A stretch of DNA of 64,000 bases, taken from positions 2,763,849 through 2,827,848 of the forward strand of contig NZ_KE386571.1 of the NCBI RefSeq assembly GCF_000427645.1. Direction: 5' to 3'. Positions 40,139 to 49,003 of this stretch are shown here, piece after piece. A program made the position numbers and the translations under genes. Positions within the stretch are counted from its first letter, which is position 1; every line of letters starts with the position of its first letter. The notes below the pieces were generated by a model. The model had not been told where the DNA came from. It ran no database searches and saw nothing but the letters and a program-made list of their open reading frames with translations. Origin of the DNA: Sphingomonas phyllosphaerae FA2. GTDB lineage: Bacteria > Pseudomonadota > Alphaproteobacteria > Sphingomonadales > Sphingomonadaceae.

Positions 40139-41164
40139 ATGGCCGATCTGCTCTCCCGCCTCGCGCATGCGCTCGACCCCGAAACCGCGCATGTCTGGGC
40201 GATTCGCGCGCTCGGCGGCTGGGGGCGGAGCGGCGCGCCGCTGGCGGGCGCGATGCCGCGGCTGGAGACGACGGTCGCGGGCGTCCGCTTTCCCAACCCG
40301 GTCGGGCTGGCGGCGGGGCTCGACAAGGATGCGCGCGCGATCACCGGGCTGATGGCGCTGGGGTTCGGGTCGATCGAGGTCGGGACGCTGACGCCGCGCG
40401 CGCAGGCGGGCAATCCGAAGCCGCGGCTGTTCCGGCTGGTCGAGGATCGCGCGGTCATCAACCGGATGGGGTTCAACAACGGCGGACTAACGGACGGCGT
40501 CGCGCGCGCCAAGGCGGCGAACCGGCGCGGCGGGGTGCTGGGGATCAACGTCGGCGCGAACAAGGACGCGACCGATCGCGTCGCCGATTATGTCGCGGGC
40601 GTGCGCGCGGCGGCACCGGTCGCCGATTATGTGACGATCAACATCAGCTCGCCCAACACGCCGGGGCTGCGCGACCTTCAGGAAGGCACGGCGCTCGACG
40701 AATTGCTCGCGGCGTGCGTCGCGGAGCGCGGGGCGACGCCGCTGTTCCTGAAGATCGCGCCCGATCTCGACGCAGGCGGGATCGACGGCGTCGCAAAGGC
40801 AGCGATCGCGCGCGGGGTCGATGCTTTGGTGATCGGCAACACGACGATCTCGCGGCCGCCGCTGCGCAGTGTTCATGGCGGAGAGACGGGTGGGCTGTCG
40901 GGCGCGCCGCTGCGCACGCTGGCGGCGGCGAAGCTGGCTGAGGTGCGCGCGGCGACCGGCGGACAGATCGCGCTGGTCGCGGCCGGCGGAATCGACAGCG
41001 GCGCGGAGGCTTATGCGCGGATCAGAGCGGGGGCGAGCCTGGTGCAGCTATATTCGGCGCTGGTGTATGAAGGTGCCGGGTTGCCGCGGCGGGTGGTGAG
41101 CGAGCTGGCGACGTGCCTGGCGCGCGACGGGTTCAAGAGCGTGGCGGAGGCGGTAGGGGCCTAG
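40139..41164 (+). CDS. pyrD: Dihydroorotate dehydrogenase (quinone)
   Basis: A 341-residue class 2 enzyme of the inner membrane that oxidises dihydroorotate to orotate with quinone, the fourth step of pyrimidine synthesis. The amphipathic N-terminus (LLSRLAHALDPETAHVWAIRAL) is the quinone-site extension; GFGSIEVGTLTPRAQAGNPKPRLFRL, NRMGFNNGG, the NISSPNTPGLRDLQ loop with catalytic Ser and the FMN segment GGIDSGAEAYARIRAGASLVQLYSA follow. I chose ATG 40139; an earlier in-frame ATG at 40058 would add 27 atypical residues. Confidence 0.95.
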   Translation: MADLLSRLAHALDPETAHVWAIRALGGWGRSGAPLAGAMPRLETTVAGVRFPNPVGLAAGLDKDARAITGLMALGFGSIEVGTLTPRAQAGNPKPRLFRLVEDRAVINRMGFNNGGLTDGVARAKAANRRGGVLGINVGANKDATDRVADYVAGVRAAAPVADYVTINISSPNTPGLRDLQEGTALDELLAACVAERGATPLFLKIAPDLDAGGIDGVAKAAIARGVDALVIGNTTISRPPLRSVHGGETGGLSGAPLRTLAAAKLAEVRAATGGQIALVAAGGIDSGAEAYARIRAGASLVQLYSALVYEGAGLPRRVVSELATCLARDGFKSVAEAVGA

Positions 41165-41170
41165 CAGACC

Positions 41171-41254
41171 CGTCATCCCGGACTTGATCCGGGATCCCGC
41201 TCTCTGCCCGGTCGACAGGAAGAAGCGGGGCCCCGGATCAAGTCCGGGGCGACG
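41171..41254. repeat. Palindromic intergenic repeat, family A, full copy
   Basis: The arms CGTCATCCCGGACTTGATCC and GGATCAAGTCCGGGGCGACG surround a short spacer with GAAGAAGCGGGGCC. It lies between the 3' ends of the convergent pyrD and gamma-glutamyltransferase genes. Confidence 0.85.
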
Positions 41255-41275
41255 AAGTAGTGGGGGTGTCGCCTC

Positions 41276-43030
41276 TTACGGTCGCCCCGGCGCCGGCTCG
41301 ATCGCGACCTTGCCCTCGCGGCGCGGGTCGTAGCCGCCGTCGAGGCGACCGTCGCGCAGGATGATGCCGTGGAGGCCCGAATCCTCGCCCTGCCCGGGCC
41401 GCACGACGATGCCGCGCGCCGCCAGTCCATCGCGTACCGCCGGGGGAAAGCGCGACGCCTCGCCCTGATAGGCGTCGCCCTTCGCGATCAGGTTCGGCAG
41501 CGCCAATGCGTCCTGCATCGGCAGTTTCCAGTCGATCGCCGCCACCGCCGCCTTGCCGACATAGGCGAGGATCGCATTGCCCCCCGCCGAGCCGAGCGCG
41601 CCGACGAAGCCGCGCGCGCCGTCGAGCAGCACCAGCGGCGTCATCGACGAGCGCGGGCGCTTGCCCGCCGCGACCGCATTGGCGGCGGGGCGGCCAGCGG
41701 CGTCGCGCGGGCTGAACGAGAAATCGGTCATCTGGTTGTTGAGGAAGAAGCCGTCGACCATCCGGCCCGAGCCGAAGATCGATTCGACCGTGGTGGTGAT
41801 CGACACGACATTGCCGCCCGCATCGCCGATGACGAAATGCGAGGTGCCGGTCGGCTCGAGCGTGCGGTCGGCGGCGGCGGCCGGCGCGCCGGCGGGTGTG
41901 CCGGGCGCGGGCGCCGGGCCGGCGCGGGTGCCGATCAGTTGCGCGCGCTTCGCGAGATAGTCGGGGGCGAGCAGCCCGGCGACCGGCACGTCGACGAACG
42001 CGGGATCGCCGACGTAGCGGTCACGGTCGGCGTACATCAACCGGCTCGCCTCGGCGAACAGGAACCATGCCTGCGGGTCGTTCGGCCCGCGCGTCGCGAT
42101 GTCGGTGCGCTCGAGCAGCCCGAGCAATTCGAGCAGCCCGACCCCGCTGGCGGGCGGCGGCGGCGCGCAGACCAGCAGCACCCGGTACGGCGCGCAGACC
42201 GGCTCGCGCACCACCGGGCGATAGGCGGCGAGATCGGCGAGCGTCATCGTGCCGGCGAGCGGCCCCTGCATGGTGCGCGCGACGATCCGCCGCGCGGTTT
42301 CGCCGGTGTAGAGCGCGTCGGGGCCTTGCTGGGCCAGCCGCGTCAGGAAGGCGGCATAAGCGGGGTTGCGGAGCCGGTCGCCCGCGTGCAGCAGCCCGCC
42401 GCCGGGCCGCGCGAAATAGGCGCGCACGTCGGGCGCGCCCAGTTCGGCGTAATTACCCCCGAGAAAGCGCGCGAGCCGCGGCGAGACGGTGAACCCGTCC
42501 TTCGCGGTACGGCGGGCATCGCCGAACAACTCGTTCCACTGCAGCCGGCCATGTTCGGCCTGCACCATCGCCAGCATCTTCACCGCGCCGGGCACGCCGG
42601 TCGCGCGGCCGCTGAGCACCGCCTGCGCAAAGGGCAGCGGCTGGCCGTTATCGTCGAGGAACATGTCGGGTGTCGCACCCGCCGGGGCGGTTTCGCGCCC
42701 GTCGTAGATGCGGACCTGCCGTGCGGCGGCGTCGTAATACGTCAGGAACGCCCCGCCCCCGACGCCGGAGCTTTGCGGCTCGACCAGCGACAGCATCGCC
42801 TGCACCGCCACCGCCGCATCCGCCGCCGAGCCGCCGCGGCGCAGCACCGCCATGCCAGCGTCGGTGGCGAGCGGGTTGGCCGAGACGACGAACATCTGCG
42901 CGGCGTGCGGCGCGGCCGTCGATGCCGAAGGCGCGACCGCGCGCTGCGGCGTGGCGCACGCACCGAGCAACAAGGTCGCCCCGAACAGGATCAGGCGGCG
43001 GCACAGGGGAGCGGTTCTCGGATCGATCAT
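41276..43030 (-). CDS. ggt: Gamma-glutamyltransferase (lipoprotein precursor)
   Basis: A 584-residue Ntn-hydrolase that cleaves glutathione and other gamma-glutamyl compounds in the periplasm. A lipobox (LLLGAC, cysteine at about residue 24) suggests lipid anchoring. The autoprocessing site is LEPTGTSHFVIGDAGGN, where the Thr before SHF becomes the nucleophile of the small subunit. Other motifs are DGRETAPAGA, ASGVGLLELLGLLE and SSMTPLVLL. The usual GSPGG is GSAGG here. Starts at ATG 43030. It is divergent from the acyl-CoA synthetase gene. Confidence 0.93.
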   Translation of the reverse strand: MIDPRTAPLCRRLILFGATLLLGACATPQRAVAPSASTAAPHAAQMFVVSANPLATDAGMAVLRRGGSAADAAVAVQAMLSLVEPQSSGVGGGAFLTYYDAAARQVRIYDGRETAPAGATPDMFLDDNGQPLPFAQAVLSGRATGVPGAVKMLAMVQAEHGRLQWNELFGDARRTAKDGFTVSPRLARFLGGNYAELGAPDVRAYFARPGGGLLHAGDRLRNPAYAAFLTRLAQQGPDALYTGETARRIVARTMQGPLAGTMTLADLAAYRPVVREPVCAPYRVLLVCAPPPPASGVGLLELLGLLERTDIATRGPNDPQAWFLFAEASRLMYADRDRYVGDPAFVDVPVAGLLAPDYLAKRAQLIGTRAGPAPAPGTPAGAPAAAADRTLEPTGTSHFVIGDAGGNVVSITTTVESIFGSGRMVDGFFLNNQMTDFSFSPRDAAGRPAANAVAAGKRPRSSMTPLVLLDGARGFVGALGSAGGNAILAYVGKAAVAAIDWKLPMQDALALPNLIAKGDAYQGEASRFPPAVRDGLAARGIVVRPGQGEDSGLHGIILRDGRLDGGYDPRREGKVAIEPAPGRP

Positions 43031-43093
43031 CGGCCCGGCGATAGCCCCGCGCCGGGACAGCGTCCATGCTGGCGCGGCGTGGAAATCCTTGGC

Positions 43094-44929
43094 ATGACGC
43101 AAGGGAAAGGGCGACACGCCCGCAAGGAGAGGAGCGGCATCATTATCCGTCGGCTGGAACCATTCCCCAATCTGGTGACGATGTTCTTCACCCGCGCCGC
43201 GGAGAAGGGCGACGCGCCGTTCCTGTGGCAGAAGCGCGACGGCAAATGGGTGTCGACGAGCTGGCGACAGGCCGCCGAGACGGTCGCTCGGCTGGCGACC
43301 GGGCTTCGCGCGGTCGGGCTGGAGCGCGGCGACCGCGTGATGCTGGTCAGCGAGAACCGCCCGGAATGGTGCCTGTCCGATCTGGCGATCATGGCCGCGG
43401 GCTGCGTGACCGTGCCGACCTATACCACCAATACGGAGCGCGACCACGCGCATATCATCGAGAATTCGGGCGCAAAGGCGGTGATCGTCTCGACCGCGAA
43501 GCTCGCCAAGGCGTTGATGCCCGCGATCCTGCGCTCGATCCGGCCGCAGATGCTGATCGGGATCGACGCGATGCGGCTGGGGCAGACCGCGATCGACGTC
43601 CACGACTGGCGGACGCTGATCGACCGGCATCCCGCGGACGTGGCGACCGTCGCGGCGCAGGCCGATTTCGCGCGCGGCGATCTGGCGTGCATCATCTACA
43701 CCAGCGGCACCGGCGGCGCGCCGCGCGGGGTGATGCAGCATCACGGCGCGATCCTGCACAATGTCGCGGGCTGCTCGGCGGTGGTCGCGGAGGATTTCGG
43801 CTGGGGCGACGAGGTGTTCCTGTCGTTCCTGCCGCTCAGCCACGCTTATGAACATACCGGCGGACAGTTCTTCCCGATCGGGATGGGCGGGCAGATCTAT
43901 TACGCCGAGGGGATCGACAAGCTCGCCGCCAATATCGAGGAGGTGCGGCCGACGATCATGTTCGTCGTGCCGCGGCTGTTCGAGGTGCTGCGCACGCGGA
44001 TCAGCAAGGCGATCGAGCGGCAGGGCGGCGTGCCCGCCAAATTGCTCGCCGCCGCGCTGGATATCGGAGCGAAGCGCGATGCCGGGCGGCTGCGGCTTAC
44101 CGACCGGCCCAAGGCGTTGTTGGTCGACACGCTGTTCAAGCCCAAGATCGCGCGCAAGTTCGGCGGGCGGATGAAGGCGATGATCTCGGGCGGCGCGCCG
44201 CTGACCCCGGAGGTGGGGGTGTTCTTCCAGTCGCTGGGGGTCACCTTCCTGCAGGGCTATGGCCAGACCGAGGCGGCGCCGGTGATCTCGTGCAACCGCC
44301 CCAGCGCCGGGGTGACGATGGACTCGGTCGGACCGCCGCTGGATGCGACCGAAGTGAGGATCGCCGAGGATGGCGAGATTCTCGTCAAGGGCGAGCTGGT
44401 GATGCACGGCTATTGGCGCAACGAGGCTGAGACCGCGCGGGTGCTGAAGGACGGGTGGCTGCACACCGGCGATATCGGCGAGATCGATCCTGCCGGGCGC
44501 ATCCGCATCACCGATCGCAAGAAAGACCTGATCATCAACGACAAGGGCGAGAATGTCGCGCCGCAGAAGGTCGAGGGGCTGCTGACGCTCCAGCCCGAGA
44601 TCGGGCAGGCGATGATCGCGGGCGACCGCAAGCCGCATATGGTGGCGGTGCTGGTGCCGGATGCCGAGTGGAGCGCGGAATGGGCGGCGGCGCACGGCAA
44701 GCGCGACGCGGTGCTGGCGGAGGATTCGGCGTATCGGTCTGCGGTGCAGGCGGCGGTGGATCGGACGAACGCGATGCTGTCGGTGACCGAGCGGGTGCGT
44801 CGGTGGATTTTGGCGGACGCACCGTTCTCGATCGAGAACGAGCAGCTGACGCCGAGTTTGAAGATCCGCCGGCATGTGTTGCGGCAGGTGTATGGGAAAC
44901 GGCTGGATGCGCTTTATGGGGCGGGGTGA
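43094..44929 (+). CDS. AMP-dependent (long-chain acyl-CoA type) synthetase
   Basis: A protein of about 611 residues that activates a carboxylic acid with ATP and transfers it to CoA. The P-loop reads IIYTSGTGGAPRGVMQHHG, where the normal TTGxPKG is GGAPRG. The other motifs, GYGQTEAAPVISCN, GWLHTGDIGEID and TDRKKDLIINDKGENVAPQKVE, point to the long-chain fatty acyl-CoA group. ATG 43094 is the only standard start; a better Shine-Dalgarno (AAGGAGAGGAG at 43124-43134) sits before in-frame ATC/ATT codons, so the true start is unclear. Confidence 0.9.
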   Translation: MTQGKGRHARKERSGIIIRRLEPFPNLVTMFFTRAAEKGDAPFLWQKRDGKWVSTSWRQAAETVARLATGLRAVGLERGDRVMLVSENRPEWCLSDLAIMAAGCVTVPTYTTNTERDHAHIIENSGAKAVIVSTAKLAKALMPAILRSIRPQMLIGIDAMRLGQTAIDVHDWRTLIDRHPADVATVAAQADFARGDLACIIYTSGTGGAPRGVMQHHGAILHNVAGCSAVVAEDFGWGDEVFLSFLPLSHAYEHTGGQFFPIGMGGQIYYAEGIDKLAANIEEVRPTIMFVVPRLFEVLRTRISKAIERQGGVPAKLLAAALDIGAKRDAGRLRLTDRPKALLVDTLFKPKIARKFGGRMKAMISGGAPLTPEVGVFFQSLGVTFLQGYGQTEAAPVISCNRPSAGVTMDSVGPPLDATEVRIAEDGEILVKGELVMHGYWRNEAETARVLKDGWLHTGDIGEIDPAGRIRITDRKKDLIINDKGENVAPQKVEGLLTLQPEIGQAMIAGDRKPHMVAVLVPDAEWSAEWAAAHGKRDAVLAEDSAYRSAVQAAVDRTNAMLSVTERVRRWILADAPFSIENEQLTPSLKIRRHVLRQVYGKRLDALYGAG

Positions 44930-44945
44930 GGGTTTAGCCTAGCGC

Positions 44946-45079
44946 CGTCGCCCCTGCGGAGGCAGGGGCCTATGGCTGTTCAGTCGGCGTGTGCGGGTTC
45001 GGACACATGGGTCGATCGTGTGTCTAAACGGTCCCGCGTGACGCGACAGACATGGGCCCCTGCCTTCGCAGGGGCGACG
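44946..45079. repeat. Palindromic intergenic repeat, family D, full nested copy
   Basis: The outer arms begin CGTCGCCCCTGCGGAGGCAG and end CTGCCTTCGCAGGGGCGACG. Inner arms GACACA (45002) and TGTGTC (45019) are a shorter form of those in the other copies. It ends 10 bp before the stop codon of the GIY-YIG pseudogene. Its right 34 bp recur as a direct repeat at 45396-45429. Confidence 0.85.
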
Positions 45080-45088
45080 GTGGGTGGG

Positions 45089-45372
45089 TTACATGTTGAT
45101 CTTTTCCCACAGGTCTTCCCAATCGGGGTTCATCTTACCGATCAGGTTGAGCTTCCACGCGCGCTTCCATTTCTTCAGCGCCTTCTCACGGGCGATCGCG
45201 TTGATCATCGTGTCGTGATGTTCAACGTAGACAAGCCGTGTCAGGCCGTGCTCGCGACAGAAGTCGGAACCCTACCCTCGCGGTGTTGCTGGACGCGCGC
45301 CGCGAGGTTGCCCGTCACACCGGTGTAGAGCGTGCCGCTGGGTTCATCGGTCATGATGTACACCCACGGCAT
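45089..45372 (-). pseudogene. GIY-YIG nuclease family gene, frameshifted
   Basis: Reading from ATG 45372 gives MPWVYIMTDEPSGTLYTGVT (the GIY-YIG motif as VYI...LYTGV), then AARVQQHREG, after which the frame is lost and stops at residue 43. Moving one base at about 45274 restores GSDFCREHGLTRLVYVEHHD, AIAREKALKKWKRAWKLNLI and a stop at 45089. The restored length is about 94 residues, normal for the stand-alone UPF0213/YhbQ-like group. The segment is 284 bp, one short of a codon multiple. A sequencing error cannot be excluded. It is flanked by family D repeats. Confidence 0.85.
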
Positions 45373-45395
45373 CAGGCGGCAGCGTTCCGGGAGAG

Positions 45396-45429
45396 AGACA
45401 TGGGCCCCTGCCTGCGCAGGGGCGACGGT
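45396..45429. repeat. Family D half copy (direct repeat of the copy at 45048-45081)
   Basis: A 34-bp segment starting AGACATGGGCCCCTGCCTGC that differs from 45048-45081 at one base. It lies 24 bp upstream of the GIY-YIG start codon and abuts the stop codon of the sugar dehydrogenase gene. The matching left arm is absent here. Confidence 0.85.
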
Positions 45430-46757
45430 CAGTTGCCCGCGCTGACCCGCCAGATCGTGTTGCCGACGTCGTCCGCGACCAGCAGCGCGCCCGCCTTGTC
45501 GGTGATGACGCCGACCGGGCGGCCGTGCGCCTCGTCGTCCTTGTTGAGGAAGCCGGTCAGCACGTCGACGGGCTTGGCGCCCTTCACCGGCCAACCGTTC
45601 GCGTCGAAGGGCACGAAGACCACCTTGTAACCCGACAGCGGCTTGCGGTTCCACGAGCCATGCTCGCCGATGAACGCCCCGCGCGCGAAGCGGTCGCCGA
45701 GCCTGGCGTCCGCCGCGAAGGTCAGCCCGAGCGCGGCGACGTGCGGGCCCAGCGCATAATCGGGACGCTTCACATATTGCTGCAATTGCGGGTTCTTCGG
45801 CTCGACGCGCGTGTCGATATAGCCGCCCCAGTAATACCACGGCCAACCGAAGTTGTCGCCGAGTTCGACCGCGGTCAGATAGTCGGGGACGAGGTCGGAG
45901 CCGAGCATGTCGCGCTCGTTGACGACGGACCACAACCGGTTGGTGCCGGGCACCAGCGCCATGCCGTTGGCGTTGCGGATGCCGGCGGCGAAGACGCGGT
46001 ATTTCTTGTTGTCGGGATAGACCTGCAGGATCGCGGCGCGGTCGTGCTCGGCGTCTAGCCCGTCCTCGGCGACGTTGGTGGCCGAGCCGACCGAGACGTA
46101 GAGCGTCTTGCCGTCCTCGGCGACGATCACATTGCGCGACCAGTGATTGCCGCCGCCGGGATAGCGGACGACCGTCTCGGGGCGGGCGGTGATCTTCGTT
46201 TCGCCGTCGCGATAGGGTACGCGGACCAGCGCGTCGGTGTTGGCGATATAGAGCTGGCCGTTCAGCAGCGCCATGCCCGAGGGCGAATTGAGCCCGGTGA
46301 GGAACGGGGTCTTCACCTCCGCGACGCCATCGCCGTTCGCGTCGCGCAGCAGCGTGATACGGTTGGCGGACGGCACGCCCGCGCCGACCTTGCCGAGCAG
46401 GTGACGCATCACCCAACCCTTGATCCCGCCGCCCGAGCGCGGCGGCGAATTGGTTTCGGCGACCAGCACGTCGCCGTTGGGCAGGCGGTAGAGCCAGCGC
46501 GGATGATCGAGCCCCGTCGCGAACGCGGCGGTCTTGAGCCCGGCGGCGGCGGTCGGCGCCTCGCCGGCCTTCCAGCCGATCGGGTCGGCGGTCTTGACGG
46601 TGGGGAGCACCTGTTCGCGCGGCGGGGTGATGTCAGGGCGGGCGCCGGTCACCGCCGCCACGTCGCGGCGGGCGGTGTCAGGCCACGACAGATAGAGGAA
46701 GATCGCGACGCCGAGGGCGATCAGCAGGCCGATGACGGCGAGGACGTGTTTGCGCAT
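45429..46757 (-). CDS. PQQ-dependent sugar dehydrogenase family protein (sorbosone dehydrogenase-like)
   Basis: A 442-residue exported or membrane-anchored beta-propeller oxidoreductase. The N-terminal helix (VLAVIGLLIALGVAIFLYLSW) could be a signal anchor. The propeller has FATGLDHPRWLYRLPNGDVLVAE, GLNSPSGMALL, YVSVGSATNVAEDG, FAAGIRNANGMALVPGTNRLWSVVNERD and FIGEHGSWNRKPLSGYKVVFVPF, the aldose/L-sorbosone dehydrogenase pattern. The substrate is not evident. The stop codon overlaps the end of a family D half repeat, so the last codons are close to the cassette boundary. Confidence 0.9.
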   Translation of the reverse strand: MRKHVLAVIGLLIALGVAIFLYLSWPDTARRDVAAVTGARPDITPPREQVLPTVKTADPIGWKAGEAPTAAAGLKTAAFATGLDHPRWLYRLPNGDVLVAETNSPPRSGGGIKGWVMRHLLGKVGAGVPSANRITLLRDANGDGVAEVKTPFLTGLNSPSGMALLNGQLYIANTDALVRVPYRDGETKITARPETVVRYPGGGNHWSRNVIVAEDGKTLYVSVGSATNVAEDGLDAEHDRAAILQVYPDNKKYRVFAAGIRNANGMALVPGTNRLWSVVNERDMLGSDLVPDYLTAVELGDNFGWPWYYWGGYIDTRVEPKNPQLQQYVKRPDYALGPHVAALGLTFAADARLGDRFARGAFIGEHGSWNRKPLSGYKVVFVPFDANGWPVKGAKPVDVLTGFLNKDDEAHGRPVGVITDKAGALLVADDVGNTIWRVSAGN

Positions 46758-46834
46758 GACGCGAATGTAGGCGCGCAGGCCGGGGGACGCTACCGGGTTC
46801 GTTGTCGGCGTGCCTTAGGCTGCGTCGGCGAAAA

Positions 46835-46870
46835 GAAGAAGCGGGGCCCCGGATCAAGTCCGGGACGACG
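46835..46870. repeat. Family A half copy
   Basis: Only the right half is present (GAAGAAGCGGGGCCCCGGAT, ending CGGGACGACG). It sits between the corC-like gene end and the start of the sugar dehydrogenase gene. The arm still folds on itself through CCCCGGATCAAGTCCGGG. Confidence 0.75.
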
Positions 46871-46874
46871 GGGG

Positions 46875-47789
<915 letters not shown>

Positions 47790-47800
47790 GGCCGTGGTGT

Positions 47801-48310
47801 TCAATCCTCGCGAATCAGATAGGGGTCGGCGATGCCCAGATCGGCCAGGGCGTCGCGCTCGATCTGCTCCATCGCGTCACCCTCGTCGTCGGTCATGTGA
47901 TCATAGCCTAGCAGATGCAGGCAGCCATGCACCACCAGATGCGTGAAATGATCCGCGGGCGTGATGTTCCGCTCCGCCGCCTCGCGTTCGCAGACGCCGT
48001 GCGCGAGGACGATGTCGCCGAGCAGCACCTCGCCGTCGTCGCTGTTCTGGCTGACGGTGTCGATCAGGTCGGCCTGCACCATCGGGAAGGACAGGACGTT
48101 GGTCGGCTTGTCCTTCTGCCGGTACTGGCGGTTGAGCCCCTGCACCTCGTCGTCGGTGGCGAGGCGGACGCTGATCTCGACATGCGCGGGGGTGGTGATG
48201 AGGTCGCCATAGGGCGTCCGCGCGATCGCGGCGCGCGCGGCGGCGAGCGCGCGCGCCTCCCAGTCGATGTCGGACCACGGGTCTTCGCGGGTGAGTTCGA
48301 TGTGGATCAT
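47801..48310 (-). CDS. ybeY: rRNA maturation RNase YbeY
   Basis: A 169-residue zinc endoribonuclease for 16S rRNA 3' maturation and ribosome quality control. The catalytic H-x3-H-x5-H is HGCLHLLGYDH (H128, H132, H138), preceded by KPTNVLSFP and EVLLGDIVLAH. I start at ATG 48310; a longer frame runs through vapC. Its start is one base after the vapC stop, so the toxin gene is embedded in the operon immediately ahead of it. Confidence 0.95.
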   Translation of the reverse strand: MIHIELTREDPWSDIDWEARALAAARAAIARTPYGDLITTPAHVEISVRLATDDEVQGLNRQYRQKDKPTNVLSFPMVQADLIDTVSQNSDDGEVLLGDIVLAHGVCEREAAERNITPADHFTHLVVHGCLHLLGYDHMTDDEGDAMEQIERDALADLGIADPYLIRED

Positions 48311-48311
48311 G

Positions 48312-48710
48312 TCAGCCGAGGTCCGTCTGGGAGAAGTCGTCGCCCTTGTAGAGCAATATGGCATCGTTGGTCTTCGCGCAGGCATAGGCGAAGCAATCAC
48401 CCATGTTGAGCTTGGCGGGATGTTTCGACAGCTTGCCATAACGCGCAGCAGCGTCGATCGCGATGCTGCGCTCTGCGTCGTCGACGGGCACCAGCCGCAG
48501 CCCGGCCTGGTGCGCGAAGTCGGTGACGATCGCGGCAGCGGTCATCAGGTCGATCTTCCGGACGCGTGCCACTGCGTGCGCCGCCTCCCACGCCCCGACG
48601 GCACAATAGCAACGATCGTTGTGCTCTTCGATCGCGTCGGCGAAATCGTCCGCCTCCGGTTCGCCCGCGATGATCGCAACGATCGCCGACGCATCGACGA
48701 AGATGGTCAA
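48312..48710 (-). CDS. vapC: VapC-type PIN domain ribonuclease toxin
   Basis: A 132-residue PIN-domain nuclease. The acidic residues expected at the active site are D6 (FVDASAIVAI), E42 (AWEAAHAV), D105 (NMGDCFAYACA) and D124 (LYKGDDF). VapC toxins cut tRNA or rRNA. Its start overlaps the vapB stop by four bases, the classical antitoxin-first arrangement. The pair sits between phoH and ybeY, whose product also acts on rRNA. Confidence 0.94.
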   Translation of the reverse strand: MTIFVDASAIVAIIAGEPEADDFADAIEEHNDRCYCAVGAWEAAHAVARVRKIDLMTAAAIVTDFAHQAGLRLVPVDDAERSIAIDAAARYGKLSKHPAKLNMGDCFAYACAKTNDAILLYKGDDFSQTDLG

Positions 48711-48955
48711 TCGCCGTCCTCGTCGCTGAGCGAGTCGTAAAAAGCCTTATCTGCTACGAGTCCGGTCGGTTCGCCGAGCGGCTGGGTCTTGCGCCACGCC
48801 GCCAGCCGCTCGCGGAGCGGGATATGCACCTCGTCGCGCGCCAGTTCATGCTGGAGCGCCAGCTTCACGGCCATCGTCTTGGAAATGCCGCGACGATTGG
48901 CCAGCCGGGCGGCCAGCGCATTCGCTTCCTCATCCTTGATGTACAGCGATGCCAT
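48707..48955 (-). CDS. vapB: VapB-type antitoxin
   Basis: An 82-residue antitoxin with an N-terminal ribbon-helix-helix (MASLYIKDEEANALAARLANRRGISKTMAVKLAL) that binds its own promoter, and an acidic C-terminus (YDSLSDEDGD) that blocks VapC. It belongs to the Rv0623/PSK-type group. There are 48 bp between the phoH stop and its start, long enough for its own promoter; TATGAAGGATATACC at about 48982-48996 may be part of it. Confidence 0.93.
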   Translation of the reverse strand: MASLYIKDEEANALAARLANRRGISKTMAVKLALQHELARDEVHIPLRERLAAWRKTQPLGEPTGLVADKAFYDSLSDEDGD

Positions 48956-49003
48956 CTCGCGCTCCAGAATATCCCGGTAAGCTATGAAGGATATACCACC
49001 GCG

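Noticed and set aside
41276..44875. A 1199-codon open frame on the minus strand covering two genes
   Set aside because: Only its last 584 codons encode gamma-glutamyltransferase; the upstream part is a GC-driven open frame antisense to the acyl-CoA synthetase with low-complexity Arg/His/Asp composition.
45089..45372. GIY-YIG frameshift as programmed frameshifting
   Set aside because: There is no slippery heptamer or downstream structure beyond the usual; a simple one-base loss (or sequencing error) explains it.
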